From contig NZ_CP108494.1 in assembly GCF_041435435.1 (NCBI RefSeq), positions 6,544,501-6,608,500 on the forward strand: a DNA stretch of 64,000 bases. Reading direction: 5' to 3'. The notes under the pieces were generated by a model, which saw only the letters and a program-made list of their open reading frames with translations, did no database searches and was not told the DNA's origin. How positions within the stretch are numbered: position 1 is the first letter of the stretch; every line of letters begins with the position of its first letter. The DNA comes from Streptomyces sp. NBC_01241 (GTDB lineage Bacteria > Actinomycetota > Actinomycetes > Streptomycetales > Streptomycetaceae). Positions 32,488-41,489 of this stretch are shown here, piece after piece. Made by a program: the position numbers and the translations under genes.

Positions 32488-33861
32488 CTACAGGCCGGCG
32501 GGCGGGGGCGGCGGCGCGCCGGTCCCGCTGGAGGTACTGCCTGAGTCAGGTGCCGGTGGAGCGCCCTGGGGCGGGGGCGAGGACGCTCCGGCGCCGGGCT
32601 GCGACATGAAGCCACTGCCTCCGCCGGAGGGCGATCCGGAACCGCCGCCCCCTCCGGGGGCACCGCCTACCTGACCGCTGGTGTCGTCGCTGGGACTGGT
32701 CGGGGGCGGCTGGACGGCCTTCTCCAGGCCGTTCTTGAGCCCTTCGGCCCCGGAAGAACCCTGCGAACCCTGGCCTCCCTTGCCGCTGTCGCCCCCGGTG
32801 GGGTTGGCGGCGATGTCGCCCGGGAACCCGCCGCCTCCGGCGGCATCGGGGCCCTGCGGGGCGCCACCCGCTCCTGCTCCGGCTGCCGCGCCGCCCGTGC
32901 CGGCGGTGGCCGCAGCGGCGGCGGCCTTGCGGCCGGCCTTCTCGGCGTGCTGCCGGGCGAGCTGAGCGCCGGCGCCACCAGCGCGGTGAATCGATTCTCC
33001 GTCCGTGCCCTCGGCCGCCCAGTGCACGAATTTGAACGTGGCGTACGGGCAGAGCAGAACCAGAACCATGATCACGATGCCCGCCATGACGTCGGCGAGC
33101 GCTCCGAGGCCGTCCTTGGCCTCGGTCTTGCCCATGGCGGCGATGCCGAGCACGAAGATGATGGTCATCAGCAGCTTGCTGACCACGAGGGTGGCCGTGG
33201 CTTCGATCCAGCCCCGGCGCCACCGGCGGGCGACCTCCCAGCCGCCGCCCGCGCCGGCGAAGATCGCTAGCGTGACCATGACCAGAATCCCCACTTTTCT
33301 GACCATCATGACGCACCAGTAGAGGAAGGCTCCGCAGGCGGCGCCGAGTCCGGCGAACACCGCGACCAGCCAGCCCAGGCCGGACAGGGCCCCGATCTGG
33401 GACACCTTCACGATGCGGCGGACGGCAGTTTCGATGTTCAGGTGCGATGCGGCGAACAGGCCGTCGGACAAGGCATCGACGACTTCGATGGCGACCGTCG
33501 TCAGCGCGATGGCGCAAAAGGCGAACAAGACGCCCGACATGGTGCCGGTGAATGCCTGGGCAAGGGCCTGTCCGTCGCGTTTGACGGCGGCCCGGATGAG
33601 CTGCGCGCAGAACGTCCCAACCAGGATGACCAGGCCGATCGGCAGCAGCATCTCGTAGTTGTCGCGGAACCATCCGGCGTTCAAATCCACCTTGGTGGTG
33701 GCGTTGACAGCCTTGGCTGCCAGGTCGGCTGCCGCGGCGGCGAGTTCGCCGGCGCTCTTGGCCATCCAGTCGCCGATGGCTTTGCCGGGATCGCTCGCGA
33801 AATCGACGGCCTCACCGACAGTGCACAGCTTGTCCGCGAGAGGGAAGTCGCAGAAACCCAA
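32488..33861 (-). CDS. VirB6/TrbL-like channel protein
   Basis: 457 residues from ATG 33861. At least six membrane segments between residues 70 and 280 (LLPIGLVILVGTFCAQLI, GVLFAFCAIALTTVAIEVV, LGWLVAVFAGLGAACGAFLYWCVMMV, VGILVMVTLAIFAGAGGGW, LLMTIIFVLGIAAMG, IVIMVLVLLCPYATFKFV). A 170-residue Gly/Pro/Ser-rich disordered tail follows. This plan is typical of the polytopic inner-membrane channel subunit of actinobacterial type IV secretion systems. Confidence 0.85.
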   Translation of the reverse strand: MGFCDFPLADKLCTVGEAVDFASDPGKAIGDWMAKSAGELAAAAADLAAKAVNATTKVDLNAGWFRDNYEMLLPIGLVILVGTFCAQLIRAAVKRDGQALAQAFTGTMSGVLFAFCAIALTTVAIEVVDALSDGLFAASHLNIETAVRRIVKVSQIGALSGLGWLVAVFAGLGAACGAFLYWCVMMVRKVGILVMVTLAIFAGAGGGWEVARRWRRGWIEATATLVVSKLLMTIIFVLGIAAMGKTEAKDGLGALADVMAGIVIMVLVLLCPYATFKFVHWAAEGTDGESIHRAGGAGAQLARQHAEKAGRKAAAAAATAGTGGAAAGAGAGGAPQGPDAAGGGGFPGDIAANPTGGDSGKGGQGSQGSSGAEGLKNGLEKAVQPPPTSPSDDTSGQVGGAPGGGGGSGSPSGGGSGFMSQPGAGASSPPPQGAPPAPDSGSTSSGTGAPPPPPAGL

Positions 33862-33896
33862 GGGAAGTCGTCCTCCTTACTTATCGGCGGGGTGGG

Positions 33897-34577
33897 TCAC
33901 TGCGTGACGCTGGGGGCGATGCCGGCCAGGCGGCAGTCGTGGCTGGGCCGGCACTGCACGGCGAGGGTCACGGCACGCTCCTCGGCTCCGCCGCCGCCCT
34001 TCTTCCACTCGATCTGCTGCCGCCCGTTGACCGTGACCACGTAGATGTACGCCTCGGTGATCGCGGAGGGGTCCTCGGCGAGCGCCTGCTTGAACGCGCC
34101 GGGGTAGTGGCCTTCGGTGACCGTGCCGGTGGCGTGCTGGTTCTGGTCGGCCATGCGTGACCACAGCAGCGGGTCGGGTACCTGGCCGGAGACGGACGCC
34201 CAGTCGGCGTACTTGGTCTCCTTGGTCATCCACGCGCCCATGCCTGCGAGCTGCTGGTCACGGTCGGTGTCGCGGGTGTCGTACGACCAGAGCATCGCCG
34301 CTGCCGCCTTGGCGAAGGCGACCGGTTCGCTGATCTGCGGTGGCTTGGGAACCGAACCCGACCCGGCCGCGGGCTTCGGGGCGGCCTCGGAGGGTGAGGA
34401 ACTGCTCTCCTGGGACGGTGCGTTGGTGCTCTCGCTGTGCTCACCGCGGTCGGTGAACCACGCGGTGGTGGCGGCGATGATGAGCAGCGCGGTGATGACC
34501 AGGGCGACGATCGCGACGCGCTTGTTGGCCGACCAGGTCACGCCGTACCCGGACAGGGAGGGGAATCGTTTCTGCAT
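33897..34577 (-). CDS. VirB8/TcpC-like conjugation membrane protein
   Basis: 226 residues from ATG 34577, sharing one base with the upstream stop (TAATG). A single membrane segment (VAIVALVITALLIIAATTAWF) follows a short cytoplasmic end. Then come a Ser/Pro linker and an alpha/beta extracytoplasmic domain with CRPSHDC near the C-terminus. Topology, size and position match the scaffold component of Gram-positive conjugation systems (VirB8/TcpC); sequence similarity alone is weak. Confidence 0.7.
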   Translation of the reverse strand: MQKRFPSLSGYGVTWSANKRVAIVALVITALLIIAATTAWFTDRGEHSESTNAPSQESSSSPSEAAPKPAAGSGSVPKPPQISEPVAFAKAAAAMLWSYDTRDTDRDQQLAGMGAWMTKETKYADWASVSGQVPDPLLWSRMADQNQHATGTVTEGHYPGAFKQALAEDPSAITEAYIYVVTVNGRQQIEWKKGGGGAEERAVTLAVQCRPSHDCRLAGIAPSVTQ

Positions 34578-34894
34578 TAGTGGACCTGCGACCCCAGGCC
34601 GGAGAAGAACGCCACGATCCCGTTGGCGGCGCCGAGGCCGAGCGCAGCGCCGGCCGCGACGACGGCGCCCTTCTTGCCGTTGGCCTCGGCCTGGTGACCG
34701 CCGGTGTGGTGGCCCCATGCCCACACGCCGAGTGAGACGGCAAGGGCGCCGACAACGGCGATGATCCCGAACATATTGATCGAGTTGACGACGTTCTTCA
34801 GGACGGCCAGGCCGGGCAGGCCGCCGCCCTTGGGTGAGATGCCTGGGTCGTACGCGAGGAAGACGACGGCGCGGTCTGCAAGAGGTATGGGCAT
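34577..34894 (-). CDS. Small pilin-like membrane protein (DUF6112-like)
   Basis: 105 residues from ATG 34894. Two hydrophobic segments (MFGIIAVVGALAVSLGVWAWG and AVVAAGAALGLGAANGIVAFFSG) separated by a short polar loop (HTGGHQAEANGKKG) give the VirB2/TrbC-like hairpin. Proteins of this size and plan lie beside SCO6880 homologues. It has no obvious signal peptide, so the hairpin itself probably inserts. Confidence 0.75.
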   Translation of the reverse strand: MPIPLADRAVVFLAYDPGISPKGGGLPGLAVLKNVVNSINMFGIIAVVGALAVSLGVWAWGHHTGGHQAEANGKKGAVVAAGAALGLGAANGIVAFFSGLGSQVH

Positions 34895-35033
34895 GGGTGT
34901 GGCAGGGCTCCTTGCGTGCGCGGGCCGGGCAGAGGCCGGCGAAAGAGAGGTGAAGGGAGGGGGGAGTGGCGCGCGGGGCGCGAGAGGCGGGCCCGGCGGG
35001 GCCGCCCGGGTGGTGTCCGGGCGGCGTGCGTCG

Positions 35034-36158
35034 TCAGAGGACGCGGCGCGCGGCGAGGATGTCCCAGTCCTTGATCGGAGTGATCCGGACGGGCTTTGAT
35101 GTGCGTGGTGCCTCGATGGCGAGGCCCTCGCCCATGTACATCCCGACATGCTCGGGCCGGGCGGCGGTGCCGCGGCTGAAGATCAGGTCTCCGGGCTTGA
35201 GGCTTTTCGCCGAGACGGCCTTGCCCTCGTTGACCTGGGTGTACGTGGTGCGGGTGAGCTTGACTTCGGCCTGCGCGTACGCCTGCTGCATCAGCGAACT
35301 GCAGTCGCAGCGCCCCATCGGGTCAGGGCCGTGGGAGTCGGTGCACGACCCGCCCCACTGGTAGAGCGTGCCGAGCTGGTGCATGGCCCACTCGATGGCC
35401 GCGCGTGCCTTGGGGTCGGCATCCTTGGGGATCTTGTATCCCTTCGGGACGCTGCCCTCGGGGATCCGTCCGAAGGACGTGCCGTCCTTGTCCGGTGTGC
35501 AGCTGCCGGCGCCGGACGCGGACTCCGTGTCCTTGTCCTTGGCGGGCTCGTCCTTGCCAGCGTTCGGGAACGTCTTGGCGATGGCCTTCTGCAGCGCGGT
35601 GGCGAGATCCTCCCACTGCGCGTACGCGTCCGGGTAGCCAGATGCCTGGACAGCCTGTGCGGCCTGGGTGACCTTCATCTGCTGCCAGCCGTCGACCTTG
35701 AGTAGGTGCTTGTAGAACTGCTCGGACGCGTACACCGGGTCACGGATCTGCTGCGCGGTGCCCCACCCCTGGCTGGGGCGCTGCTGGAAGAGGCCGAGGC
35801 TGTCCCGGTCTCCGGAGTTCAGGTTGCGCAGCCGCGACTCCTGCATCGCGGTGGCGATGGCGACGATCTGGCCCTTCTTGGGCACGTCGAGGCTCAGGCC
35901 GGTGGCCACGATGGTCTGTGCGTTGGGGATCTGCTCGGCCGGAAGGTCCAGGTCCTGGATGTGGATGTCCTTGCCGGAGGCGCCGTCGAGGATCTTGGTG
36001 ACTTCCTTGGTCACCTCGGCGGTGTCGAGGCCGGTCAGGCATCCGCTGAACGAAGCGGTCGTCGCGGCTTCACTGGAGGACGCCATCATCATGGCGGTGC
36101 CGGCGAGCAGCAGGGGGGAAAGGACGACGACGCCGATGCCGGCGGCTATGCCCTTCAA
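35034..36158 (-). CDS. Cell-wall hydrolase with lytic transglycosylase-like and NlpC/P60 domains
   Basis: 374 residues from ATG 36158. An N-terminal membrane anchor or signal (GIGVVVLSPLLLAGTAMMMA) is followed by a transglycosylase-like part (IVAIATAMQESRLRNLNSGDRDSLGLFQQRPSQGWG). The C-terminal NlpC/P60 (C40) domain has the catalytic Cys in RCDCSSLMQQAY and His in PEHVGMYMG. This is the VirB1-type local peptidoglycan hydrolase that opens the wall for the channel. It is the first gene of the minus-strand secretion operon, next to the divergent control region. Confidence 0.9.
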   Translation of the reverse strand: MKGIAAGIGVVVLSPLLLAGTAMMMASSSEAATTASFSGCLTGLDTAEVTKEVTKILDGASGKDIHIQDLDLPAEQIPNAQTIVATGLSLDVPKKGQIVAIATAMQESRLRNLNSGDRDSLGLFQQRPSQGWGTAQQIRDPVYASEQFYKHLLKVDGWQQMKVTQAAQAVQASGYPDAYAQWEDLATALQKAIAKTFPNAGKDEPAKDKDTESASGAGSCTPDKDGTSFGRIPEGSVPKGYKIPKDADPKARAAIEWAMHQLGTLYQWGGSCTDSHGPDPMGRCDCSSLMQQAYAQAEVKLTRTTYTQVNEGKAVSAKSLKPGDLIFSRGTAARPEHVGMYMGEGLAIEAPRTSKPVRITPIKDWDILAARRVL

Positions 36159-36673
36159 TCCGGCCTGCCTCCCGGCAGACGGTCATGGGCCGGCGGACGG
36201 GTAGTGGGCAGGGGAGGGTAGAGCGATGTCACAAGCGAGGTCCTTGGTGAAGTCCCGGCGGCGCGTGCGTCGTTGAGGAAAGGGCGCGACGGCCGGGGTG
36301 GTGGGTAGATCGGGGCCCGGGTGCGAGTTGCCGCTCGCACCGGCACGGGGCGTCGGGTCAGGTGTGCCAGGACATGGGAAATCTCCGTGAGGACAGGGAC
36401 GGGGATGTGCCATCGACGGTGTTCGTCGGCAGTTCCAAAACAGTAAGGGCGGATCCCCGGTTGCCGAAATCGCCTCTGATCGAGGCTCTGTCTCGGGGAT
36501 TTCGGCGTCGATAGCGCTCAACCGGGGATCGTGCCCTACAGTTTTGGCTCCTCCCCTCGCCTCCCCGCTGCGCGGACCGCGGAGCCTTCTTGCCCGCATT
36601 CGGACCAACGGGTCTCATCCAGGCGAGCCGGAGCGTCTATCCCACGCCACCCGAACCGAATTGGGGTATCTCT
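36159..36673. promoter_or_regulatory. Divergent control region between secretion and plus-strand operons
   Basis: 515 bp without a convincing gene. It holds ATCCCCGGTT at 36453-36462 and AACCGGGGAT at 36520-36529, the two arms of the palindrome found at 15449, 37511 and 41490, here separated by 57 bp. Between them GCCGAAATC (36463-36471) and GATTTCGGC (36498-36506) form a second inverted repeat. Read outward on each strand, the arm AACCGGGGAT is followed by GCCC and then T(T/A)C.GTTTT. This suggests one promoter in each direction. Confidence 0.65.
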
Positions 36674-37429
36674 TTGCCTTTTTCCCTGCACCAGGGCGAC
36701 GCACTCGGCGTCCTCGCCGAGCTGCCGGACAACTGCGTCGACTCCGTGATCACCGACCCGCCGTACAACAGCGGCGGGCGGACGGCGAAGGAGAGGACCT
36801 CCCGGTCCGCGAAGCAGAAGTACACCTCCGCCGATGCCGGGCATGAGCTGCCGGACTTCGCAGGCGAGAACATGGATCAGCGGTCGTACGGCTTCTGGTT
36901 GACCCAGATCATGACCGAGGCGCACCGGCTCACCAAGGTCGGCGGCACGGCGTTGCTGTTCACCGACTGGCGGCAGCTGCCCATCACCACGGATGCCATC
37001 CAGGCCGCCGGGTGGCTCTGGCGCGGCGTGCTCGCCTGGCACAAGCCACAGGCTAGGCCGCAGAAGGGACGCTTCACCCAGAACTGCGAATTCATCATCT
37101 GGGCCAGCAACGGGCCGATCGACGCAGCCCGCAACCCCGTCTACCTGCCCGGCCTCTACAGCGCCTCGCAGCCCAGCGGCAAGGCTCGGCAGCACATCAC
37201 ACAGAAGCCCGTCTCCGTCATGCGTGAGCTGGTGCAAATCGCTCCGCCGGGAGGCACGGTGCTCGACTTCACCTGCGGATCCGGCTCGACCGGAGTCGCG
37301 GCGCTGTTGGAGGGCCGCGATTTCATCGGTGTCGAGAAGAGCAAGACTTATGCCGAGATCGCTGCCGACCGGCTCACCGAGGCGCTGCAACAGAGCCTTA
37401 CCCAGGATGACTTGACTCTCACGGTCTGA
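36674..37429 (+). CDS. N6-adenine/N4-cytosine DNA methyltransferase, beta class
   Basis: 251 residues from TTG 36674. The catalytic motif TDPPYNSGGR comes first and the SAM motif FTCGSGSTGVAALLEGRDFIGVE near the C-terminus, the order of beta-class amino-methyltransferases such as CcrM relatives. In between are TALLFTDWRQ and HITQKPV. It probably methylates adenine or cytosine N4 at a short site. No restriction partner is adjacent. It is the first gene of the plus-strand half and may mark or protect the element. Confidence 0.92.
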   Translation: MPFSLHQGDALGVLAELPDNCVDSVITDPPYNSGGRTAKERTSRSAKQKYTSADAGHELPDFAGENMDQRSYGFWLTQIMTEAHRLTKVGGTALLFTDWRQLPITTDAIQAAGWLWRGVLAWHKPQARPQKGRFTQNCEFIIWASNGPIDAARNPVYLPGLYSASQPSGKARQHITQKPVSVMRELVQIAPPGGTVLDFTCGSGSTGVAALLEGRDFIGVEKSKTYAEIAADRLTEALQQSLTQDDLTLTV

Positions 37430-37510
37430 GGCATCTTCTGCTGGGACGGCGTGGCTCGGAGCGCGCTCTGTATGTGCCCGCTCGTGCCGCTCGAAGAGTT
37501 ATAGCAGCCA

Positions 37511-37535
37511 AGTACCGGTTACCGAAACCGGGGAT
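37511..37535 (+). promoter_or_regulatory. Directional palindrome, candidate operator or promoter element
   Basis: Left arm AGTACCGGTT (degenerate at three positions), spacer ACCGA, right arm AACCGGGGAT, followed by TCTCCGGA. It lies in the 168-bp gap after the methyltransferase and 62 nt before the GTG of the DUF4913 gene, the same distance as at 15449. Confidence 0.65.
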
Positions 37536-37597
37536 TCTCCGGATGGTAGGAGCCGTAATTCACGCCCTATGGCTGCGGCTCAAGGAGGCCCCTTTTC

Positions 37598-38266
37598 GTG
37601 CCTGAATCCATAAATCCCCCGGACGACGGGGAGACGGAACCGGTCCGGCTTCCGGACTCCGACCTGGAAAGCATCGAGGCGAGCGTCCGCAAACTGCTGG
37701 ATCAGTCCGCGGAGCAGGCCCGCCAGCTCGACAGCCTCGCCTCCGCGCCACCGCCTGCGGACTCGCCATTCGGCGCCTTCGGGATGCCGGGCATGTCGGG
37801 GTTCGCGGGCCTGCCGTCTCCCGCCGCCCCGCCCGAGCCCCGCCCGATCCTTGAGCTGGAGGGCGAGGAGTACGAGGACGAACTGGACTCCTTGTCCGAC
37901 TGGGTGGATGACTTCCTCGTCCGGGTCTACGGGGCGGAGGTCACGACCGCCGCCCCGTGGTGCGAGCAGTGGCAGGAACACGCGGATGTCGTCGCCTGGC
38001 TCCACGCCCTGTGGCTCGCCTACCAGCAGCACAAGGACCCGGAGGCGGGGCCGGCCGGTCTGTTCGTCTGGCACCGGGACTTCCTCACCCACGCCATGGC
38101 CACCGTGCGGGCGGCCGGCGGTCCGCTGTCCGCGTGCATGACCGACCCGGACCGGCCCGCGCACCGCCTGCTGCCCAGCCCGCCGCCTTCGAACCGGACC
38201 ACCACCACGACCGAGGAGCCCGAGGAGACCGAGGAGAACAGCGAACTCGGCCAGGCCGACGGATGA
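37598..38266 (+). CDS. DUF4913-domain protein
   Basis: 222 residues from GTG 37598 with AAGGAGG upstream. A helical N-terminal part (IEASVRKLLDQSAEQARQLDSL) and a Gly/Pro linker lead to the domain LDSLSDWVDDFLVRVYG...WCEQWQEHADVVAWLHALWLAYQQH...FVWHRDFLTHAM, typical of DUF4913. The C-terminal tail is Thr/Glu-rich. DUF4913 proteins are regular companions of actinobacterial conjugation genes; their role is unknown. Confidence 0.82.
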   Translation: MPESINPPDDGETEPVRLPDSDLESIEASVRKLLDQSAEQARQLDSLASAPPPADSPFGAFGMPGMSGFAGLPSPAAPPEPRPILELEGEEYEDELDSLSDWVDDFLVRVYGAEVTTAAPWCEQWQEHADVVAWLHALWLAYQQHKDPEAGPAGLFVWHRDFLTHAMATVRAAGGPLSACMTDPDRPAHRLLPSPPPSNRTTTTTEEPEETEENSELGQADG

Positions 38267-38748
38267 CGGGCCGCGAGGACCGGCCGGCCTTCGGCCTCTC
38301 CTTCGACCCCCGCGCCCTGACCGACCTGCTCCAAGCCCCCAGCGACATCCGGGACCTGGCCCTCGCCCAGCTCCAGGACGTGGTCGACGCCCGCCTCTTC
38401 GGCACCAAGCTCACCCGCGATCTCGTCGGATGCCGCAAGGTCTACGTCGATCACCGCAACGCCTGGCGCATCGTCTACGCCCAGCGGCCGGCGCCCGCGA
38501 ACTCCACGCACACCACCGAGATCCACGTCGTGGCCGTACGTCCGCGCGAGGCACACGACGTGTACGACACCGCCCGTGCCCGCCTGGGCATCAGGCGGCG
38601 CCCGCTCGGAGAGCGCACCCACGCCGCTCGCACCCGCTCACCGCAGCTGACCACGCGCCAGCCCGTACCTAAGCCAGGTCCACCGCCCTATGCGATGCCC
38701 GGCCTTCCCCGACCCGCCTCCCCAACCCTGAAGGGCCCTGTTCGTTGA
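38263..38748 (+). CDS. RelE/ParE-like protein
   Basis: 161 residues from ATG 38263 (ATGA overlap). The first 100 residues, RDLALAQLQDVVDARLFGTKLTRDLVGCRKVYVDHRNAWRIVYAQRP...TEIHVVAVRPREAHDVYDTARARLG, follow the small alpha-beta RelE/ParE pattern: two helices, then strands ending in an R-x-hydrophobic stretch. No antitoxin-like gene is directly beside it (the neighbours are DUF4913 and DUF3631-like), so toxin activity is uncertain. A Pro-rich tail follows. Confidence 0.6.
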   Translation: MTGREDRPAFGLSFDPRALTDLLQAPSDIRDLALAQLQDVVDARLFGTKLTRDLVGCRKVYVDHRNAWRIVYAQRPAPANSTHTTEIHVVAVRPREAHDVYDTARARLGIRRRPLGERTHAARTRSPQLTTRQPVPKPGPPPYAMPGLPRPASPTLKGPVR

Positions 38749-39449
38749 CGCAGTTCCCCACCCTGATCGACCAGATCGCCGCCGCCGTACTGGCACCGGC
38801 CGAGGTCACCGAGAACCCGCACCACCGCGCCATCCTCGACTTGTTCGTCGAAACCCAGGAACTCGACCGGCAGCTCGCCGAGCTGGCCGCCGCCAACCTG
38901 CCCGGGATCAGCGCCGGCGAGCAGCTGGACACGCTGACCGACCTGCTCGTCGAGCGCATGGCAGCGGGGGCCGAGCTGAGCGCACTGCTGTCCACCTCCT
39001 GCTGCTGCGCCTCCGCGTTCGAGCCAGAACCGCCGGGTGAGTACGACCCGGCGGAGGACGGCGAGCCCGACTTCGACCCGGACTTCGAGGGCTTCGACGA
39101 CTTCGAGGACCTGGAGGGCATGGACGAATTCGACGACCTCCACGAGGAAGCGGTCGAGGACTTCCTGTCCTGTCCCAGCCGCCCGCAGACCATCGTCCAT
39201 GCCTGCCTCGATGTCTTCGACGCCCACGGCTCCCCGGAGTACGTCAGCTCCGCGGAGCTGGTCGAGCGCCTGCGTGAACTGCCCGGTCACGCCGATACGC
39301 GCTGGCGCTACGCCGACCTCAACGCGTTGCGGCTGTCCCTGATCCTGCGGCGCTCCTTCGGCGTTCAGTCCCACAGGCCGCGGGCGGCCGACGGCAGTCG
39401 CTACCGGGCATTCCGGCGCGCCGACCTGCTGGCCGCCCTCGCGGACTGA
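38745..39449 (+). CDS. DUF3631-like protein with acidic linker
   Basis: 234 residues from TTG 38745 (TTGA overlap). A helical N-terminal part, STSCCCASAF, then a very acidic stretch (about 115-145, rich in Asp, Glu and Phe). The C-terminus YVSSAELVERLRELPGHADTRW...LRLSLILRRSFGVQSHRPRAADGSRYRAFRRADLLAAL resembles the last part of DUF3631 proteins, which are linked to plasmid replication helicases. The ATPase part is absent. The acidic stretch may mimic DNA or bind a basic partner. Confidence 0.65.
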   Translation: MTQFPTLIDQIAAAVLAPAEVTENPHHRAILDLFVETQELDRQLAELAAANLPGISAGEQLDTLTDLLVERMAAGAELSALLSTSCCCASAFEPEPPGEYDPAEDGEPDFDPDFEGFDDFEDLEGMDEFDDLHEEAVEDFLSCPSRPQTIVHACLDVFDAHGSPEYVSSAELVERLRELPGHADTRWRYADLNALRLSLILRRSFGVQSHRPRAADGSRYRAFRRADLLAALAD

Positions 39450-39949
39450 CCCTGCTGACGCACCCCGCCCTTGCGCAGACGCGCCTGGTGACGGCCGCGG
39501 ACGGGGACCTGGTCGCCGCCTTCCACACGCAATGCTCCGAGGCGAACCTGCTGCGCCGCTGGGGCCGAACTCGCCTCCTGCCTCGTGACCTGACACGACT
39601 GCTGGACCAGGCGAAATGCTGGATCGGACTCGGCGCCGACGGGCGGCCACTGGCCCTCGTCTGCGTCGGGCCCGTCAGCCGGGAGCCAGGCGTCGCCGAC
39701 CTCGGACTGCAAGTCGCCGACGACCGGCACCGTCAGGGCATCGGCACGGCCCTGGCCTGGCAGGCATCGGCCGTCGCCCGCGCGAGCGGAGCGCACACCC
39801 TCGCCGCGTTCACACAGGCGTCCAACACAGCGATGCTCCGCCTCATGGACAGGCTGGGCCCGGCCCGGCACACCCGCGACGGCGCGTACGTCGAGGTCCG
39901 CGTCGCTCTGGACGCGTCTGCTCCGGATCCAGAAATCCCTCCGCCATGA
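39446..39949 (+). CDS. GNAT acetyltransferase, likely CTG start
   Basis: 167 residues if translation begins at CTG 39446, which overlaps the upstream stop as CTGA. The canonical GTG 39488 would begin inside the first strand (TRLVTAADGDLVAAF). The acetyl-CoA binding signature is VADDRHRQGIGTALAWQASAVARA (R-x-x-G-x-G/A), followed by TQASNTAMLRLMDRLG, typical of N-acetyltransferases. The acceptor is unknown. The next gene starts at ATGA with its stop. Confidence 0.82.
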   Translation: MTLLTHPALAQTRLVTAADGDLVAAFHTQCSEANLLRRWGRTRLLPRDLTRLLDQAKCWIGLGADGRPLALVCVGPVSREPGVADLGLQVADDRHRQGIGTALAWQASAVARASGAHTLAAFTQASNTAMLRLMDRLGPARHTRDGAYVEVRVALDASAPDPEIPPP

Positions 39950-40626
39950 CCTCATCCCCTCCCGGCCGGCCCACCCGCACCGCCCTCGATCACCGGATCG
40001 AGATCGCGGTGGGCCGGAGCGTCGAGGAGCTGCGGCAGCACCGCGACGACGGTCTCCTCGACGCACCGCATGCCGCCTTGGCAGATGCTCACCGCGACCT
40101 CGTGGCGGCCGAGCGGGACGTCGGCTTCTACCGCGTCCGGCTCGCCCGCCTCGCCTCCAGCGATTTGCCCGTGGATCAGGCACTGTTCGCCCGGATCGAC
40201 CGCACCCTCGACCAGCTGGCTCAAGCCGCCCGCGTACGAGAGGCGAAGCAGACCACGGCAGCCGCGGCGCTGGAGCCGATCGAGGCCGGCGCTCCCCGGC
40301 AGGTGCCCCGACAGATCCCGACCAAGGACGTCGCGGCCCTGCTGGCCATCGCCCAGGGCGCCAAGCTCCACGAACACCTCGTCACCCACCGGCTGGCCGT
40401 GGCGACGCCCACGCGCACCCGCATTTCCTACGCCCAGCTGCAGCGCCTGGAGGCGAACGGCCTCGTGGAGCGCGACATCTCGCACCCGATGCAGGCCGGA
40501 CAGCCCGTCACCCTCACCGACGCCGGCCGCGCCGCCCTGACCGCTCCCCGCCGCGCCGGCCCACCCAGTACCGCTCCCGCATCTCCGCCCCCGGCCTTTC
40601 CAGCCGTTTCCCGTCCCCGCCGCTGA
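39946..40626 (+). CDS. Helical protein with winged-helix-like C-terminal part
   Basis: 226 residues from ATG 39946 (ATGA overlap). The N-terminal helices (HAALADAHRDLVAAERDVGFYRVRLARLAS) are like other small proteins of this element. The C-terminal part, AALLAIAQGAKLHEHLVTHRLAVATPTRTRISYAQLQRLEANGLVERD...VTLTDAGRAAL, has the helix-helix-wing pattern of a winged-helix DNA-binding domain. A possible regulator of the operon. Confidence 0.6.
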   Translation: MTSSPPGRPTRTALDHRIEIAVGRSVEELRQHRDDGLLDAPHAALADAHRDLVAAERDVGFYRVRLARLASSDLPVDQALFARIDRTLDQLAQAARVREAKQTTAAAALEPIEAGAPRQVPRQIPTKDVAALLAIAQGAKLHEHLVTHRLAVATPTRTRISYAQLQRLEANGLVERDISHPMQAGQPVTLTDAGRAALTAPRRAGPPSTAPASPPPAFPAVSRPRR

Positions 40627-40682
40627 ACGGCGCCGTGCGCGCCACGCGCACAGCGCCCAGGCGTCATCGAACGAAAGCCGCG

Positions 40683-41402
40683 ATGCCCAGCTACGAACCC
40701 GACTTCCGTCTCGACGGATACGAAGCCGTCAACAGCCATGTCGCCGATCAGTTCTGGGGGAGCATCGGCATCGAGCAGGACGATATGACCGTGCTCGCCG
40801 AGCACCACAGCGCCGACGGAGAGCACAGCTTCTTCGTCATGCACAACCGGGCCGTCACCTGGGGTATCCCCGGGGAACCCCAGATCGCCGCCCTGCACCT
40901 CAAGCGCGACCCGGCGACCCACACCTTCCGTTTCGCCAGCGAGATGCTGCCACTGCCGTCCATGGCGCAGTCCTGGCTCGTCGCCCGCGGCTGCCCCGAT
41001 GAGGAGATCCTCCTGCCCGACGGTATGGGCACCGCCCCCGCGAACGACGCCACCCGCGTGCTGGAGAAGCGTCTGCGCAGTGACGGCGACCACTTCGCGC
41101 TGCTCACCAGCTACACGTACGACAGCGAGCCGATCGAGACCACCGTGCTGCTGCGGGCCCTCGACGAGAAGGCGACGCTGCCCTTCCGCGTGCTGCTCGA
41201 AGAGGTCGACAGCGACGCATGGACACACACGCTGCGCGAAGGGGGCTTCCAGACGTTCGAGGCCGCCACCCAGTGGTGGGAAGCGCACTGGAGGGGCGAC
41301 AAGCCGCCGCTGCCCGCGGCCTCACCTGCGGCCCGGCACACCACTGTTGGGGCGCCCGGCGTGCCGGCCCGCCCCGCACCGCCGCGCGGACCGAGCCGCT
41401 GA
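40683..41402 (+). CDS. Hypothetical protein
   Basis: 239 residues from ATG 40683 (GAAAG upstream). Mixed alpha/beta protein with conserved-looking stretches (VADQFWGSIGIEQDDMTVLAEHHSADGEHSFFVMHNRAVTWGI, MAQSWLVARGCPDEEILLP, FALLTSYTYDSEPIETTVLLRAL). No signal peptide. A Pro/Ala tail ends the protein. I do not recognise the family. Confidence 0.68.
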   Translation: MPSYEPDFRLDGYEAVNSHVADQFWGSIGIEQDDMTVLAEHHSADGEHSFFVMHNRAVTWGIPGEPQIAALHLKRDPATHTFRFASEMLPLPSMAQSWLVARGCPDEEILLPDGMGTAPANDATRVLEKRLRSDGDHFALLTSYTYDSEPIETTVLLRALDEKATLPFRVLLEEVDSDAWTHTLREGGFQTFEAATQWWEAHWRGDKPPLPAASPAARHTTVGAPGVPARPAPPRGPSR

Positions 41403-41489
41403 ACTCCCCTCAGCGCACACGGCTTTCTCTCTTCGAAACCGACGGAATGCCGCGGAACGCGGGTGAGGCGGCGCGGAACATAGCACGCA

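Noticed and set aside
37598..38748. Toxin-antitoxin pair (DUF4913 plus RelE-like)
   Set aside because: The upstream protein is a 222-residue DUF4913 protein with no antitoxin-type DNA-binding domain; only a RelE-like fold can be supported.
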